DNA of 64,000 nucleotides from Actimicrobium antarcticum (GTDB taxonomy: Bacteria > Pseudomonadota > Gammaproteobacteria > Burkholderiales > Burkholderiaceae_D), in assembly GCF_039536745.1 (NCBI RefSeq), contig NZ_BAAAZE010000014.1, positions 1 through 64,000 of the forward strand, in the 5' to 3' direction. Made by a program: the position numbers and the translations under genes. Each line of letters starts with the position of its first letter. Within the stretch, counting starts at the first letter, position 1. Below, one piece after another: positions 34,873 to 42,508 of the stretch. The notes below the pieces were generated by a model. The model worked only from the letters and a program-made list of their open reading frames with translations. It was not told where the DNA came from and did not search any database.

Positions 34873-35100
34873 ATGGCAACCAATCAGAATATCCCACCAG
34901 CATTGGCGGCAATTTCGCAAGGGCGCGATCACCTGGTAACGAGCGAGTTTGCGCTAGCAACTGGCCGTAAGGCGCAAACCGTGAGAAAGAATTATTGCCA
35001 GACCGGGCATTGTCTCGGCCTTGTCCCGTTGAAGATCGGTGGCCTCCTTCTCTGGCCCGTTTCAGGAATTGCGGCGCTGTTGATGGGTGGTGCGCGATGA
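34873..35100 (+). CDS. Small putative DNA-binding protein
   Basis: A 75-residue protein. The central part, LVTSEFALATGRKAQTVRKNYCQTGHCLG, resembles the helix-turn-helix of small excisionase- or AlpA-like proteins, followed by a strand (LVPLKIGGLLLWPV) that could form the wing. Such proteins regulate or direct excision in P4-like islands. It is the first gene of a run in which each ATG overlaps the previous stop. ATG 34873 is preceded by GAGGTAAAGC. The assignment is moderate because the sequence is short. Confidence 0.6.
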   Translation: MATNQNIPPALAAISQGRDHLVTSEFALATGRKAQTVRKNYCQTGHCLGLVPLKIGGLLLWPVSGIAALLMGGAR

Positions 35101-35276
35101 AAAAAGCTCCCACGGCCGGAGGCGGTGGAAGCTGTCTTCGCACTAGAACCGTTGGCGCGGTTCAAAGTGCGGTTTCTAAAACACTGGATTTCTTCTTCAA
35201 TATTACCTTTTTTATCTTGGTTTTGTTTAATTTTATTGGCTCTTTCTGGCTCGTTACCGGCGGCGGTGCAGCATGA
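35097..35276 (+). CDS. Small single-pass membrane protein
   Basis: A 59-residue protein with a basic, Gly-rich N-terminal third (MKKAPTAGGGGSCLRTRT). One clear transmembrane helix follows, about residues 29-53 (LDFFFNITFFILVLFNFIGSFWL). Both ends overlap neighbouring genes by four bases (ATGA), so it is translated as part of the primase operon. No family is recognised. A small membrane protein coupled to a replicase is unusual and could act in superinfection control or replication anchoring; this is a guess. Confidence 0.6.
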   Translation: MKKAPTAGGGGSCLRTRTVGAVQSAVSKTLDFFFNITFFILVLFNFIGSFWLVTGGGAA

Positions 35277-37186
35277 GCACCCTTGCCAGCACAGCGCTGA
35301 GATATGCAGAACTCGGGTTTCCAATATTCCCGCTTCAAAAAAACTCAAAGGCACCCCTGCGTGGCTCCCAGGGCTTTAAAGATGCATCGAACGATCCGGC
35401 CCGGGCACAGGCAGTATGGGGCGCGCATCCAGAATATAACATCGGCCTTCGTACCGGTTTCGAGCGCAACGGAAAAGTTTTAATAGCTATTGATGTGGAT
35501 CCTCGCAACGGCGGCGATGACACATTGGAGAAGCTGATCGCAGTGCATGGCCATCTGCCTGATACTGCAATGGCCCTCACCGGCGGCGGCGGACATCACT
35601 TTCTTTTCTGGGCGCCACTAGGTATCGAGTGGCCATCAACGCTTGGCACCGGTATAGATATCAAGGGCCGGGGCGGATATGTTGTTGCGGCGCCGTCGGT
35701 TCATCCGAACGGTACGTCGTACGAATGGGAGGCTTCCAGCGATCTCCTTGAGGGCCAGGCTATAGCTGACATGCCGCGCTGGGTAATCGATGGGCACTCG
35801 ATGGATGCTCGCCGCCAAGATACCGTGTCGACCAAATCGACGCCAGCACGGGCTATCGAAGTTCCACCGGAAACGGTGCGGGACTTGCGCAGCGCCTTGC
35901 TTTCCATGCGTGCCGATGATCGCGCCCTATGGGTTGACGTTGGCCATGCGCTCAAGGAGCTTGGCGAAGTCGGCCGGGGCTTGTTTATGGAGTGGGCGGC
36001 AACTTCGGCAAAATTCAATCCTCGTGATGCGGCCGACAAATGGGATAGCTTCAATCCAGAGCACACCGGTTACAAGGCGGTGTTCGCAAAGGCGCAGTCG
36101 GCCGGCTGGGTCAATCCGACAAAAGGAAAGCTGAATCTCCCTGTGCCTGCCGATCGCCCTAACGAGTTTCGATTGCTATCTGGCGCAGAACTTTGCGCCT
36201 TACCGCCCATGCGCTGGATGCTGCGCGGGGTGTTGCCGCTGGAAGGCTTGGCGGCGTTGTACGGCCCTTCAGGCTCCGGTAAATCATTCCTCATTTTGGA
36301 TATTGCCGCTGCCATTGCTGGCGGCGACAGTGCCTGGTTTGGTCGGCGGGTAACGCAATGTCCGGTAACTTACTGCGCGCTTGAAGGTGAGGCCGGTATG
36401 GGCAAGCGCATTCACGCCTGGAGCCTACACCATAAGAAGCCTGTACCTGATTCACTGAAATTCGTTATTCAGTCAGTGGACCTGATGGGTGGCGGGGATG
36501 TCGCCGAACTGGCATCGGCTATCCACACTGAAGGTGGAAACGGTGGCCTCGTCATTCTCGACACCCTGAATCGCGCTGCTCCTGGAGCTGATGAGAATAG
36601 TTCCGTCGATATGGGTTTGCTGATTGCTGCTTCTAAGCGATTGCAGGGACTAACCGGCGGGCTGGTCTTACTTGTACATCACACCGGGAAAGACACCACC
36701 AAGGGTTTGCGCGGGCATTCCAGCCTGTATGCCGCGCTTGATGCAGCGATTGAGGTCAACCGTAACGACTCACGGCGGGAATGGTTGGTCGCCAAAAGTA
36801 AGGACGATGAAACAGGGGCCGCCCACGGCTTCAAGCTGGAAATCGTACCGCTAGGTTTTGATGATGCCGGCGATGAAGTCACGTCGTGCGCAATCTGTCC
36901 CGACGAGGTCCTGAAAGCTATCCAGCGAGTGAAGTTGCCAGCCAAGGGCAATCAGAAGATCGCACTGGATACCTTGGGTGAGCCGTTGCGCAAGTCTGCA
37001 CACTTCGGCAAGGAAGGATCCCCGGCAGGCCATCCATGCATTCGGCTGGATGGCGCCATTGAGCTTGTTGCCGAACACATGATCTGCGACAGCAGGCACA
37101 AAACAACCCGTGCTCGCGAATCATTGAGGTCCCTAGTTGCCAGCGGAATTTACGGTGCGAAAGGGGATTGGTTATGGCGCGTTTGA
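35273..37186 (+). CDS. Primase-polymerase/RepA-like helicase fusion
   Basis: A 637-residue replication protein. Residues 1-180 form a primase-polymerase domain of the archaeo-eukaryotic primase type (NSKAPLRGSQGFKDAS, AIDVDPRNGGDDTL, TGGGGHHFLFW, GRGGYVVAAPSVHPNG). Residues about 200-280 match a primase C-terminal helical domain (DDRALWVDVGHALKELG ... FNPEHTGYKAVFAKAQSAGW). Residues about 315-560 are a RecA-like ATPase with Walker A YGPSGSGKSFLILDIA and Walker B GLVILDTLNRAAPG. It would prime and unwind DNA for autonomous replication of the excised element. It is the last gene of a coupled chain from 34873. Confidence 0.9.
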   Translation: MSTLASTALRYAELGFPIFPLQKNSKAPLRGSQGFKDASNDPARAQAVWGAHPEYNIGLRTGFERNGKVLIAIDVDPRNGGDDTLEKLIAVHGHLPDTAMALTGGGGHHFLFWAPLGIEWPSTLGTGIDIKGRGGYVVAAPSVHPNGTSYEWEASSDLLEGQAIADMPRWVIDGHSMDARRQDTVSTKSTPARAIEVPPETVRDLRSALLSMRADDRALWVDVGHALKELGEVGRGLFMEWAATSAKFNPRDAADKWDSFNPEHTGYKAVFAKAQSAGWVNPTKGKLNLPVPADRPNEFRLLSGAELCALPPMRWMLRGVLPLEGLAALYGPSGSGKSFLILDIAAAIAGGDSAWFGRRVTQCPVTYCALEGEAGMGKRIHAWSLHHKKPVPDSLKFVIQSVDLMGGGDVAELASAIHTEGGNGGLVILDTLNRAAPGADENSSVDMGLLIAASKRLQGLTGGLVLLVHHTGKDTTKGLRGHSSLYAALDAAIEVNRNDSRREWLVAKSKDDETGAAHGFKLEIVPLGFDDAGDEVTSCAICPDEVLKAIQRVKLPAKGNQKIALDTLGEPLRKSAHFGKEGSPAGHPCIRLDGAIELVAEHMICDSRHKTTRARESLRSLVASGIYGAKGDWLWRV

Positions 37187-37310
37187 AAAATTCAAAAACC
37201 ACAATCCAGCCTACTTTCCCCGGCATTTCGGTCTTGCCCGAATCCGCCCGGTTATGTATACCCGGGCAGGGCATTTCGGGCGTATCTGGACGAGACCGAA
37301 ACGGCCCTAT

Positions 37311-37340
37311 TTCGGGTAATTCGGGCATTTCGGGCAATTC
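37311..37340 (+). repeat. 9-bp tandem repeats, possible origin iterons
   Basis: Three tandem 9-mers, TTCGGGTAA, TTCGGGCAT and TTCGGGCAA, plus a partial TTC occupy 37311-37340. Single copies of GCATTTCGGG occur at 37271-37280 and related ones at 37224-37231 and, inverted, at 37235-37243. They sit directly behind the primase-helicase gene in DNA without a convincing gene start, as origin iterons often do. A frame reads through them as SGN/SGI repeats, but the gene with a good ribosome binding site begins at 37396. Confidence 0.55.
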
Positions 37341-37395
37341 AAAATTAACGACGAACCCGCATGCAGCTTGCGATGCGCGGCTTCAAGGAATAGAA

Positions 37396-37800
37396 ATGAA
37401 CCAAATCAACAACTTTCACGATCTGGGAAAAATTGGCCCGGTTGGAAAAACTGCAATTCGGGTATTTTCGGTGTCGCACAAGGCAGCCGGAACCCTGCTT
37501 GCCAATTATGAAAAACTGCACGGCGCATACAGTCTGCGACAAGCTGAATCGCTGCGTCATGCAACATACCGAGATGCATCAAGGCTAGACGGTTGCGATC
37601 TTATCGAGGGTTTACTTTGGATTTTGCCCAAAGCAAGCGAAAGGGCCGCCGTGCTGGTCAATACGTCAAAGGAAGCACTGCCATGCAATGAGGCAGCGCA
37701 ATGCTTCTGGCTTGGACTTAATGGTCTTGTTGGTGATTCTGGTGAGCCTATCGTGCTGAAAGTTGGGGCAAACACGCGAGTTTGGGTACCGAAGGCATAA
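37396..37800 (+). CDS. Hypothetical island protein
   Basis: A 134-residue protein starting MNQINNFHDLGKIGPVGKTAIRVFSVSHKAAGTLLANYEKLHG. The start is chosen because AAGGAA lies seven bases upstream of ATG 37396; the longer frame from 37168 runs through the tandem repeats. The middle is helical (LIEGLLWILPKASERAAVLVNTSKEALPCNEAAQCFWLGLNGLVGD). No signal peptide, membrane helix or known family is seen. It follows the putative origin region and may assist replication or copy control. Confidence 0.6.
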   Translation: MNQINNFHDLGKIGPVGKTAIRVFSVSHKAAGTLLANYEKLHGAYSLRQAESLRHATYRDASRLDGCDLIEGLLWILPKASERAAVLVNTSKEALPCNEAAQCFWLGLNGLVGDSGEPIVLKVGANTRVWVPKA

Positions 37801-37885
37801 ATACCCGTTCGAACGCCGGTGCTGGACTGGCCGGCGGGTTATTCCCGCAAACCTTCCTCTGCCTAATTTTTAGGCACCTGAACCC

Positions 37886-38356
37886 ATGGCAACAATCGAG
37901 AATGCATTTCGAATTTCCCTTTACGAGATTCAGCGGTATGCGGCTGTTCATGGTGGTCGGGGGATTGTCGTCCGATGCGGCGAAAAAATGGCCTTGGTGG
38001 ACCTGATGCCGGAATTGATGACGGTCAAGAGCGCCGGGAAGACCTGGAGCGTTCCGATTGTGAAGTATCAGTGCCGGGAGGGACTAGTTCGGAGTCTCAT
38101 GGTCAAGCCTTGCGCACATGAGGGAAATTGCACTGCCTTATACCTGGCCGCTGGAGAGTTGCAGTGCCGCCAATGTGCCGGCCTCATTCATAGATCGAAC
38201 AGCGGGCATGAGAAGCAGCGCATCGAGGCCAAAAGGTGCAAGCTGCTTCAGCGTCTTGGCTTGAAGCCTTGGCAAATTCCAGAAAGCCGGCCGGCCAGAA
38301 TGTGGCGCCGGACTTACCTGGCGATTTTGAATGAGCTTGCTGGGTTGGCGAGGTAG
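37886..38356 (+). CDS. Hypothetical protein with zinc-ribbon-like Cys pairs
   Basis: A 156-residue protein. The N-terminal half is a beta-rich segment (HGGRGIVVRCGEKMALVDLMPELMTVKSAGKTWSVPIV). The C-terminal half contains CAHEGNC and LQCRQCAGLIHRSN, two Cys pairs about 18 residues apart that could bind zinc. A basic helical tail ends the protein (QRIEAKRCKLLQRLGLKPWQIPESRPARMWRR). Similar LxCRxCxGL segments occur in uncharacterised proteins of prophages and islands. It converges on the minus-strand small-gene operon with only nine bases between them. Confidence 0.65.
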   Translation: MATIENAFRISLYEIQRYAAVHGGRGIVVRCGEKMALVDLMPELMTVKSAGKTWSVPIVKYQCREGLVRSLMVKPCAHEGNCTALYLAAGELQCRQCAGLIHRSNSGHEKQRIEAKRCKLLQRLGLKPWQIPESRPARMWRRTYLAILNELAGLAR

Positions 38357-38365
38357 TGCCCGGAC

Positions 38366-38530
38366 CTAATCAGTCTCATTTCCCGGATCCATCGGTACGG
38401 GTTTCGCCTTGAGGGCCAAACGTCGATCCCGATGCTGCTGAATCACTTGTGCTCGCTTCGCTGGCGGTAGTTTGGCCAGTGCTTCCGCTGCTTTCATTAT
38501 TTTGGCCCGATCGGCCGGACTGGTTGTCAT
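38366..38530 (-). CDS. Small basic protein, paralogue of 38867 N-terminus
   Basis: This 54-residue frame reads MTTSPADRAKIMKAAEALA and then KLPPAKRAQVIQQHRDRRLALKAK. The core ALAKLPPxKRAQ(V/I)IQ...RRLALKA is shared with the N-terminus of the membrane protein at 38867-39403, so this is a real, related coding sequence and not a shadow. It lacks the membrane part. It is the last gene of the minus-strand operon. The function is unknown; the shared segment looks like an amphipathic basic helix that could contact nucleic acid or a partner protein. Confidence 0.65.
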   Translation of the reverse strand: MTTSPADRAKIMKAAEALAKLPPAKRAQVIQQHRDRRLALKAKPVPMDPGNETD

Positions 38531-38554
38531 TTAGGTGAACTCTCCACAACGAGA

Positions 38555-38740
38555 CTAAGAGCCATGCAAGCACCACATAGTGACTCGGAATTTTTGCCCC
38601 ATATCCGAAGCTTCGTTCATGCCGTCCCCTGCATTAATGCATCGATACGTCGGCCACATTACGATGCTCGTTACGAGTAGTGCGGTGATGGCTAGGACAA
38701 GCGCGGCGGCAACTACATGGGCCTTTAAGATTTCCTTCAT
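38555..38740 (-). CDS. Small single-pass membrane protein
   Basis: A 61-residue protein with one strong N-terminal transmembrane helix (VVAAALVLAITALLVTSIVMW, about residues 9-29). A short tail with two cysteines (YRCINAGDG ... TMWCLHGS) would face the periplasm. GAGAGAGA upstream is a good ribosome binding site for ATG 38740. It lies between the two genes that share the ALAKLPP motif. No family is recognised. Its size and topology resemble holins, toxic membrane peptides or exclusion proteins, none of which can be proven. Confidence 0.6.
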   Translation of the reverse strand: MKEILKAHVVAAALVLAITALLVTSIVMWPTYRCINAGDGMNEASDMGQKFRVTMWCLHGS

Positions 38741-38866
38741 GGCGTCTCTCTCGTAGGGACTGAATTCGCTTACTTTGCGGAGCGAATCAAGTTGCTTAAT
38801 GAATTGGCGGCAATGTGTAGGCGTGGGTAATGGTCGAACTGGTGGCCCAAATAACAGGTAATAAAA

Positions 38867-39403
38867 TTACAAGAAATACAAGTCGAAATTGAACACCGTG
38901 CAAAAGTAGATCACGGAAAAAATAGTTGCAAACAAAAGCGTATTGGATTGGAAGTCTTCACGATATGCAACATAGGGCTGTTCAGCCAAACCAGATGATA
39001 TTTGTCGCTCACTCGGACGAGTCGGCATTGCGAACGAAGCGAGGTACGGGCCAAATACCGCGTAACCAAAAAGTGTAAAAGTCTTAATCAATACCGGCTC
39101 TATGCAGGATGTGCAGTGAATCCGGCTTTCCCAGAACCATCCGTTGAGAACTGGTGTGAAAATATAAACCACGATCGCGATCGTCCAAGCGAGACGGCGC
39201 CCGTACTTTATCCAATTTGTACGATTGCTCACCTGTGCCTCGGGATTGGCTTTTGCTGTGTCATCGGTCTTTTGCTGCGCCTTCAAGGCCAAACGCCGAG
39301 CGCCCTCCTCCTGGATTATTTGCGCCCGCTTCGACGGTGGCAACTTGGCCAAGGCTCTCGCCAACTTGATTGCCCCCCTCAGAACTTCCGGTTTGATATT
39401 CAT
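38867..39403 (-). CDS. Membrane protein with ALAKLPPSKRAQ motif
   Basis: A 178-residue protein. A basic amphipathic N-terminal segment (residues 10-45, LARALAKLPPSKRAQIIQEEGARRLALKAQ) matches the 54-residue protein at 38366-38530. Three transmembrane helices follow, at about 70-92, 105-126 and 155-175 (LLFATIFSVIYFCTVFNFDLYFL). Between the first two helices lies HCTSCIEP, a potential redox or metal site. ATG 39403 is preceded by GGGGAAA. It is 19 bases downstream of the 39423-39815 gene. It may anchor a complex to the membrane. Confidence 0.65.
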   Translation of the reverse strand: MNIKPEVLRGAIKLARALAKLPPSKRAQIIQEEGARRLALKAQQKTDDTAKANPEAQVSNRTNWIKYGRRLAWTIAIVVYIFTPVLNGWFWESRIHCTSCIEPVLIKTFTLFGYAVFGPYLASFAMPTRPSERQISSGLAEQPYVAYREDFQSNTLLFATIFSVIYFCTVFNFDLYFL

Positions 39404-39422
39404 TTTTGAATTTCCCCTGGTG

Positions 39423-39815
39423 CTACAGGCTTTCGATCAGACTTTGCAGGCTCTGTTCTTCCATCTGATCCAACAGGTCCAGTTTCAGGGCTTCCGACTT
39501 CAGCGGCCCCTCCTTCGACCACTGGATCCGTGACAGCATTGCTTGCATCGAGTCCGACCACATCAGGGCTTCCGGCCACGCTTTCGCTGACTGGTTTCGT
39601 GCTATCAGTGCCATTTCCGGAAAGTGTTCCTCCGACATTTCCAGCGCCTGCCTTGCGCCCACTGGTCCCGCTTCCTGAAACAGCTTTGCCACCTTTGACT
39701 CCATCAGCGACTGGTGCTGGCCGGGGGTTATTGGCCACGACGCTTCCACTGCCAGTAGTGCTTGCAGTTCCTCGGGTACCGTCCTTGGCGCCCAAACCTT
39801 TTTCATATCGTCCAT
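39423..39815 (-). CDS. Helical hypothetical protein, operon leader
   Basis: A 130-residue soluble, helical protein (MESKVAKLFQEAGPVGARQALEMSEEHFPEMALIARNQ ... LLDQMEEQSLQSLIESL). It is the first gene of the minus-strand small-gene operon. Starts at 39815 or 39806 are possible and neither has a clear Shine-Dalgarno site. A second minus-strand frame of similar length overlaps it completely (39400-39819) but is Gly/Ser/Pro-rich, low in complexity and runs into the next gene, so this frame is preferred. No family is recognised. Confidence 0.6.
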   Translation of the reverse strand: MDDMKKVWAPRTVPEELQALLAVEASWPITPGQHQSLMESKVAKLFQEAGPVGARQALEMSEEHFPEMALIARNQSAKAWPEALMWSDSMQAMLSRIQWSKEGPLKSEALKLDLLDQMEEQSLQSLIESL

Positions 39816-40165
39816 ACACTTTGGCCCATGTGATTTCGACTGGCGCGAGAGTGTCCAGACGGAAATAATAGTAGTCCCGTTATTAATTATCTAAAAGACA
39901 ATTTAATAATTAGTTGGAAATGAAGATCGACCACTTCGGTGACGACGATGAATCAGGCCGCTGAACCCAACGATGTCGCGCTCCCCCTACCGAACTAGGC
40001 CTTTCAGCAACGAAAAAAAACCTCAATCAATCCCTATCAACAGGGCAAGCCCTACTGATTGGAGAAAATACCAGTCGAAAATCTATCAATGAACTTGATT
40101 TTTTATTTGATAATGCATATTATCAATGGAAGCTAAGAGCACACTGATAATTTGAAAGGTTTGAA
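39816..40165. other. Divergent intergenic region before resolvase
   Basis: No gene is recognised. The stretch separates the minus-strand small-gene operon from the plus-strand resolvase and should hold promoters for both. It becomes AT-rich towards 40,090-40,140 and contains the inverted repeat at 40107-40126. Confidence 0.4.
40107..40126. promoter_or_regulatory. Inverted repeat upstream of resolvase gene
   Basis: Arms TTGATAAT and ATTATCAA flank GCAT, 40 bases before the resolvase ATG. Serine resolvases bind imperfect repeats of about this size upstream of their own gene, so this is a candidate res subsite and autoregulatory operator. Confidence 0.5.
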
Positions 40166-40774
40166 ATGGCAAACTACGGATACGCGAGAACATCAACCCT
40201 GGACCAGCAATACGGGTTTGAGGATCAGATTGCAGTGCTCGAAAAGGCGGGCTGCGACATTGTATTTTCAGAGCAGGTATCAGCGACGGACATGGCGGCG
40301 CGCAAGGAATGGGCGGCAATGATGGCGGGCTTGAAAGCGGGCGACATCGTCACAATCACGAAAATCGATCGTGCTGCAAGGTCGATCAGTGACATGGTGG
40401 GCATTACGAAGGCGCTCAAGGATATCGGCGCATCGATCCGTATATTGGACATGAACATCGACACGAACACGCCAACAGGGGCGCTTATGCTGAACATCTT
40501 CAGTAGCGTCGCGCAGTTTGAGAAAGACATGATGCTGCAGAGGCAACGCATCGGCATCGAGGCTGCCAAGGCAAAAGACAAAGCTTTACCGCTTGCTGAG
40601 CGCACTTACAGAGGAGCCAAACCCACTGCCCGTGCAAAGGCTGATTCTGTTCTGGATCTTCTCGCCGGCGGCAAAAGGACGAAGGAAGAAGTCGCGAAGG
40701 AGTTGGGAATCGGCGTGGCCAGCGTTTACCGGATCATCAAGGCAGCAAAAGCCAATCCAGCGCCACAAGCCTAA
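40166..40774 (+). CDS. Serine recombinase (resolvase/invertase)
   Basis: A 202-residue small serine recombinase. The catalytic serine is Ser10 in YGYARTSTLDQQ, and the conserved arginines lie in the KIDRAARS helix region. The dimerisation helix follows (SVAQFEKDMMLQRQRIGIEAAKAKDK), and a C-terminal helix-turn-helix (TKEEVAKELGIGVASVYRIIKAAK) binds the site. Such enzymes resolve dimers or invert DNA segments. In this element it would resolve multimers formed when the primase-helicase replicates the circle. ATG 40166 follows GAAAGG with a short spacer. Confidence 0.92.
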   Translation: MANYGYARTSTLDQQYGFEDQIAVLEKAGCDIVFSEQVSATDMAARKEWAAMMAGLKAGDIVTITKIDRAARSISDMVGITKALKDIGASIRILDMNIDTNTPTGALMLNIFSSVAQFEKDMMLQRQRIGIEAAKAKDKALPLAERTYRGAKPTARAKADSVLDLLAGGKRTKEEVAKELGIGVASVYRIIKAAKANPAPQA

Positions 40775-40789
40775 CTCAGACAGACAAAA

Positions 40790-40822
40790 CCCACCAAGCC
40801 AACCCATGCGGAGCTTGGCGGG
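40790..40822 (+). terminator. Hairpin after resolvase gene
   Basis: Arms CCCACCAAGC and GCTTGGCGGG pair with one mismatch around a 13-base loop, 15 bases after the resolvase stop. No T run follows, so termination may be partial. Confidence 0.35.
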
Positions 40823-40913
40823 CCTCTAGTGCGTCCACGACCCCTCAAACGACGACGAATACGATTTACGCATTCATGCTCAGGTATCGGCGTAAGCCAC
40901 ACAGGAGATGAGC

Positions 40914-42032
40914 ATGGGATTCGATCTGAGCAGCGTTGTTGCGGGATACAAGGGATATAAGGCCGCAGATCAGTATGCGCGCGATGAAACTTTCCTTCAG
41001 GCGCAACGTGACTATATGCAGGCAGACATGGCCGAGCGGACTGCCGGTGCGCCATCCCGCGCCAAAGCGCAAGAGTTCAACGACGCCAAAATTAATTCCG
41101 GTATGGGACTGCTGCCACAGCAAACTGCCAATGCGCAGGGTGCATTGGACGCACAAGCCGCCGATCAGGCTTTTGCCAGTGAGCGCAGGCCGGGATTGCA
41201 GGATACGGCGGTGATGGGCGATGCGACTGCCCGAACCAATGCGCGAACTGCTGACACCAATGCACAAACTGCCGGACTTGAATCCGCGGCGAACTACAAG
41301 TTTGCGCCAATCCGGATCCGGACCGCTTTAACAAACGGCATCCTAGATACAAATACGGCGCGCGTACACTCGATGGCCGCGATCGGCCAAGCACTGGTTG
41401 GCAACGATATTGAGGGCGCAAAGAGCATTGCGCATGACCTGGCCGATAACACCGATCTGTTTCCCGGCCTCAAAGGAAAACGGATTGGCAGTCTCACGTC
41501 CGGCGCCGATGCCAACGGCCAAAAGGTCGTCAACATGCTTGCCGAAGATGGATCAACCATGGGGCAGATTCCGTTTGCGGCATTTGCAGGGGCAATGCGG
41601 CAGACTCAGTCAAAACCTGACCTGAAGGAAGTCAAAGACGGGCATTCGTTGGTATCAGTTGGCCGCGATGGTGCCGCAACAGAGGTGTATCGGAACCAGG
41701 GCGACCCGGTTGCCAAGGCGGCGGCCAACCAGACCAGCTTGCAAAAAAATGCCGCCTACATTCAGAAAGTCTATGGCCTGACCGAGAAAGAGGCGCTGGC
41801 GCAGGCGCAGACCGGATCGCGCGAGGATCGGTTCACCACCGTCAACCGCCAAATGTCAAAAAATCAGATGTATCAGTCGCAGACAGACCCGGCCAAGCGC
41901 GCCGCCATGCGCAAGCCCTATGAAGACGAATACGATGCAGTCTACAAGAACGGTCCACAGACAGCCAGCGCACAAGCTCCTGCCGCTGTGCCGGCCAATG
42001 TCCTGAAGTTGTTCGACGGTCCGGGCCTCTAA
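40914..42032 (+). CDS. Phage-virion-like protein
   Basis: A 372-residue, Ala/Gln-rich soluble protein starting GFDLSSVVAGYKGYKAADQYARDETFLQAQRDYMQADM. It continues with long helical, repeat-like stretches (TARTNARTADTNAQTAGLESAANYKFAPIRIR). The composition and N-terminus resemble internal virion or DNA-ejection proteins of podovirus-like phages; this is judged by eye only. ATG 40914 is chosen because AGGAG ends six bases upstream, whereas ATG 40908 abuts it. It is the only structural-type phage gene in the island. It may be carried to modify a helper phage particle or be a relic of a prophage. Confidence 0.55.
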   Translation: MGFDLSSVVAGYKGYKAADQYARDETFLQAQRDYMQADMAERTAGAPSRAKAQEFNDAKINSGMGLLPQQTANAQGALDAQAADQAFASERRPGLQDTAVMGDATARTNARTADTNAQTAGLESAANYKFAPIRIRTALTNGILDTNTARVHSMAAIGQALVGNDIEGAKSIAHDLADNTDLFPGLKGKRIGSLTSGADANGQKVVNMLAEDGSTMGQIPFAAFAGAMRQTQSKPDLKEVKDGHSLVSVGRDGAATEVYRNQGDPVAKAAANQTSLQKNAAYIQKVYGLTEKEALAQAQTGSREDRFTTVNRQMSKNQMYQSQTDPAKRAAMRKPYEDEYDAVYKNGPQTASAQAPAAVPANVLKLFDGPGL

Positions 42033-42118
42033 ACCAAGCAGCAAGCGCGCCGGTAGGTGACATCGAATAGCCTGGTGTAAAGCAACCTGATGCCCTTAAA
42101 TGGCTTCAGGGGTTATGC

Positions 42119-42487
42119 ATGAAAGCATTAGACAGCACTGATACCCACCGTGCCCGGATTGCCGGCCACATCAACGCAGCCCCGGGACTGCTTAAAGCCA
42201 TCGACATAAGCAATGCTGTCGGCATCGGCTACAAGACCACGGTCGACGCACTCAATAACCTACTGCAAACTGGTCGAGTAGTCCGGCATGGTGCGAAGAG
42301 CGGCACGCGCTGGAGTCGCGCAATAATTCCAGCGGACGAAGCCCCATTGCGAGTAGAGGACTTCTGGCACGGCCAAAGGGTAGCCCCCACCCCGGGGGGG
42401 AGTGCCGCGAGCCGGTACCTGCCCAGCAAGACACCCCATATCGGTCAGACCCTCAAACATTGGGGAATAATGCATGAAAATTCCTAA
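42119..42487 (+). CDS. Winged-helix-like small protein
   Basis: A 122-residue protein. Residues about 10-65 (HRARIAGHINAAPGLLKAIDISNAVGIGYKTTVDALNNLLQTGRVVRHG) have the pattern of a winged helix-turn-helix that reads DNA or RNA. The C-terminal half (VEDFWHGQRVAPTPGGSAASRY) looks unstructured. AGGGG upstream supports ATG 42119. It is the last plus-strand gene of the island and may be a regulator. The family is not identified with certainty. Confidence 0.6.
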   Translation: MKALDSTDTHRARIAGHINAAPGLLKAIDISNAVGIGYKTTVDALNNLLQTGRVVRHGAKSGTRWSRAIIPADEAPLRVEDFWHGQRVAPTPGGSAASRYLPSKTPHIGQTLKHWGIMHENS

Positions 42488-42508
42488 ATTTTTTTCGGCG
42501 GTAATTTG

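Noticed and set aside
37168..37395. N-terminal extension of the 37396 gene through the TTCGGG repeats
   Set aside because: It has no ribosome binding site of its own, overlaps the primase end and encodes repetitive SGN/SGI residues. The start at 37396 has a good AAGGA site.
38376..38576. 66-codon minus-strand frame (MVLAWLLVSLWRVHLNDNQSG...)
   Set aside because: It is a shadow of the 54-residue gene at 38366-38530, whose sequence matches the N-terminus of a neighbouring gene product.
39400..39819. 139-codon minus-strand frame overlapping the 39423-39815 gene in another frame
   Set aside because: It is low-complexity (Gly, Ser, Pro, Val, Asp), starts at GTG, and runs through the start of the next gene; the alternative frame has a normal helical composition.
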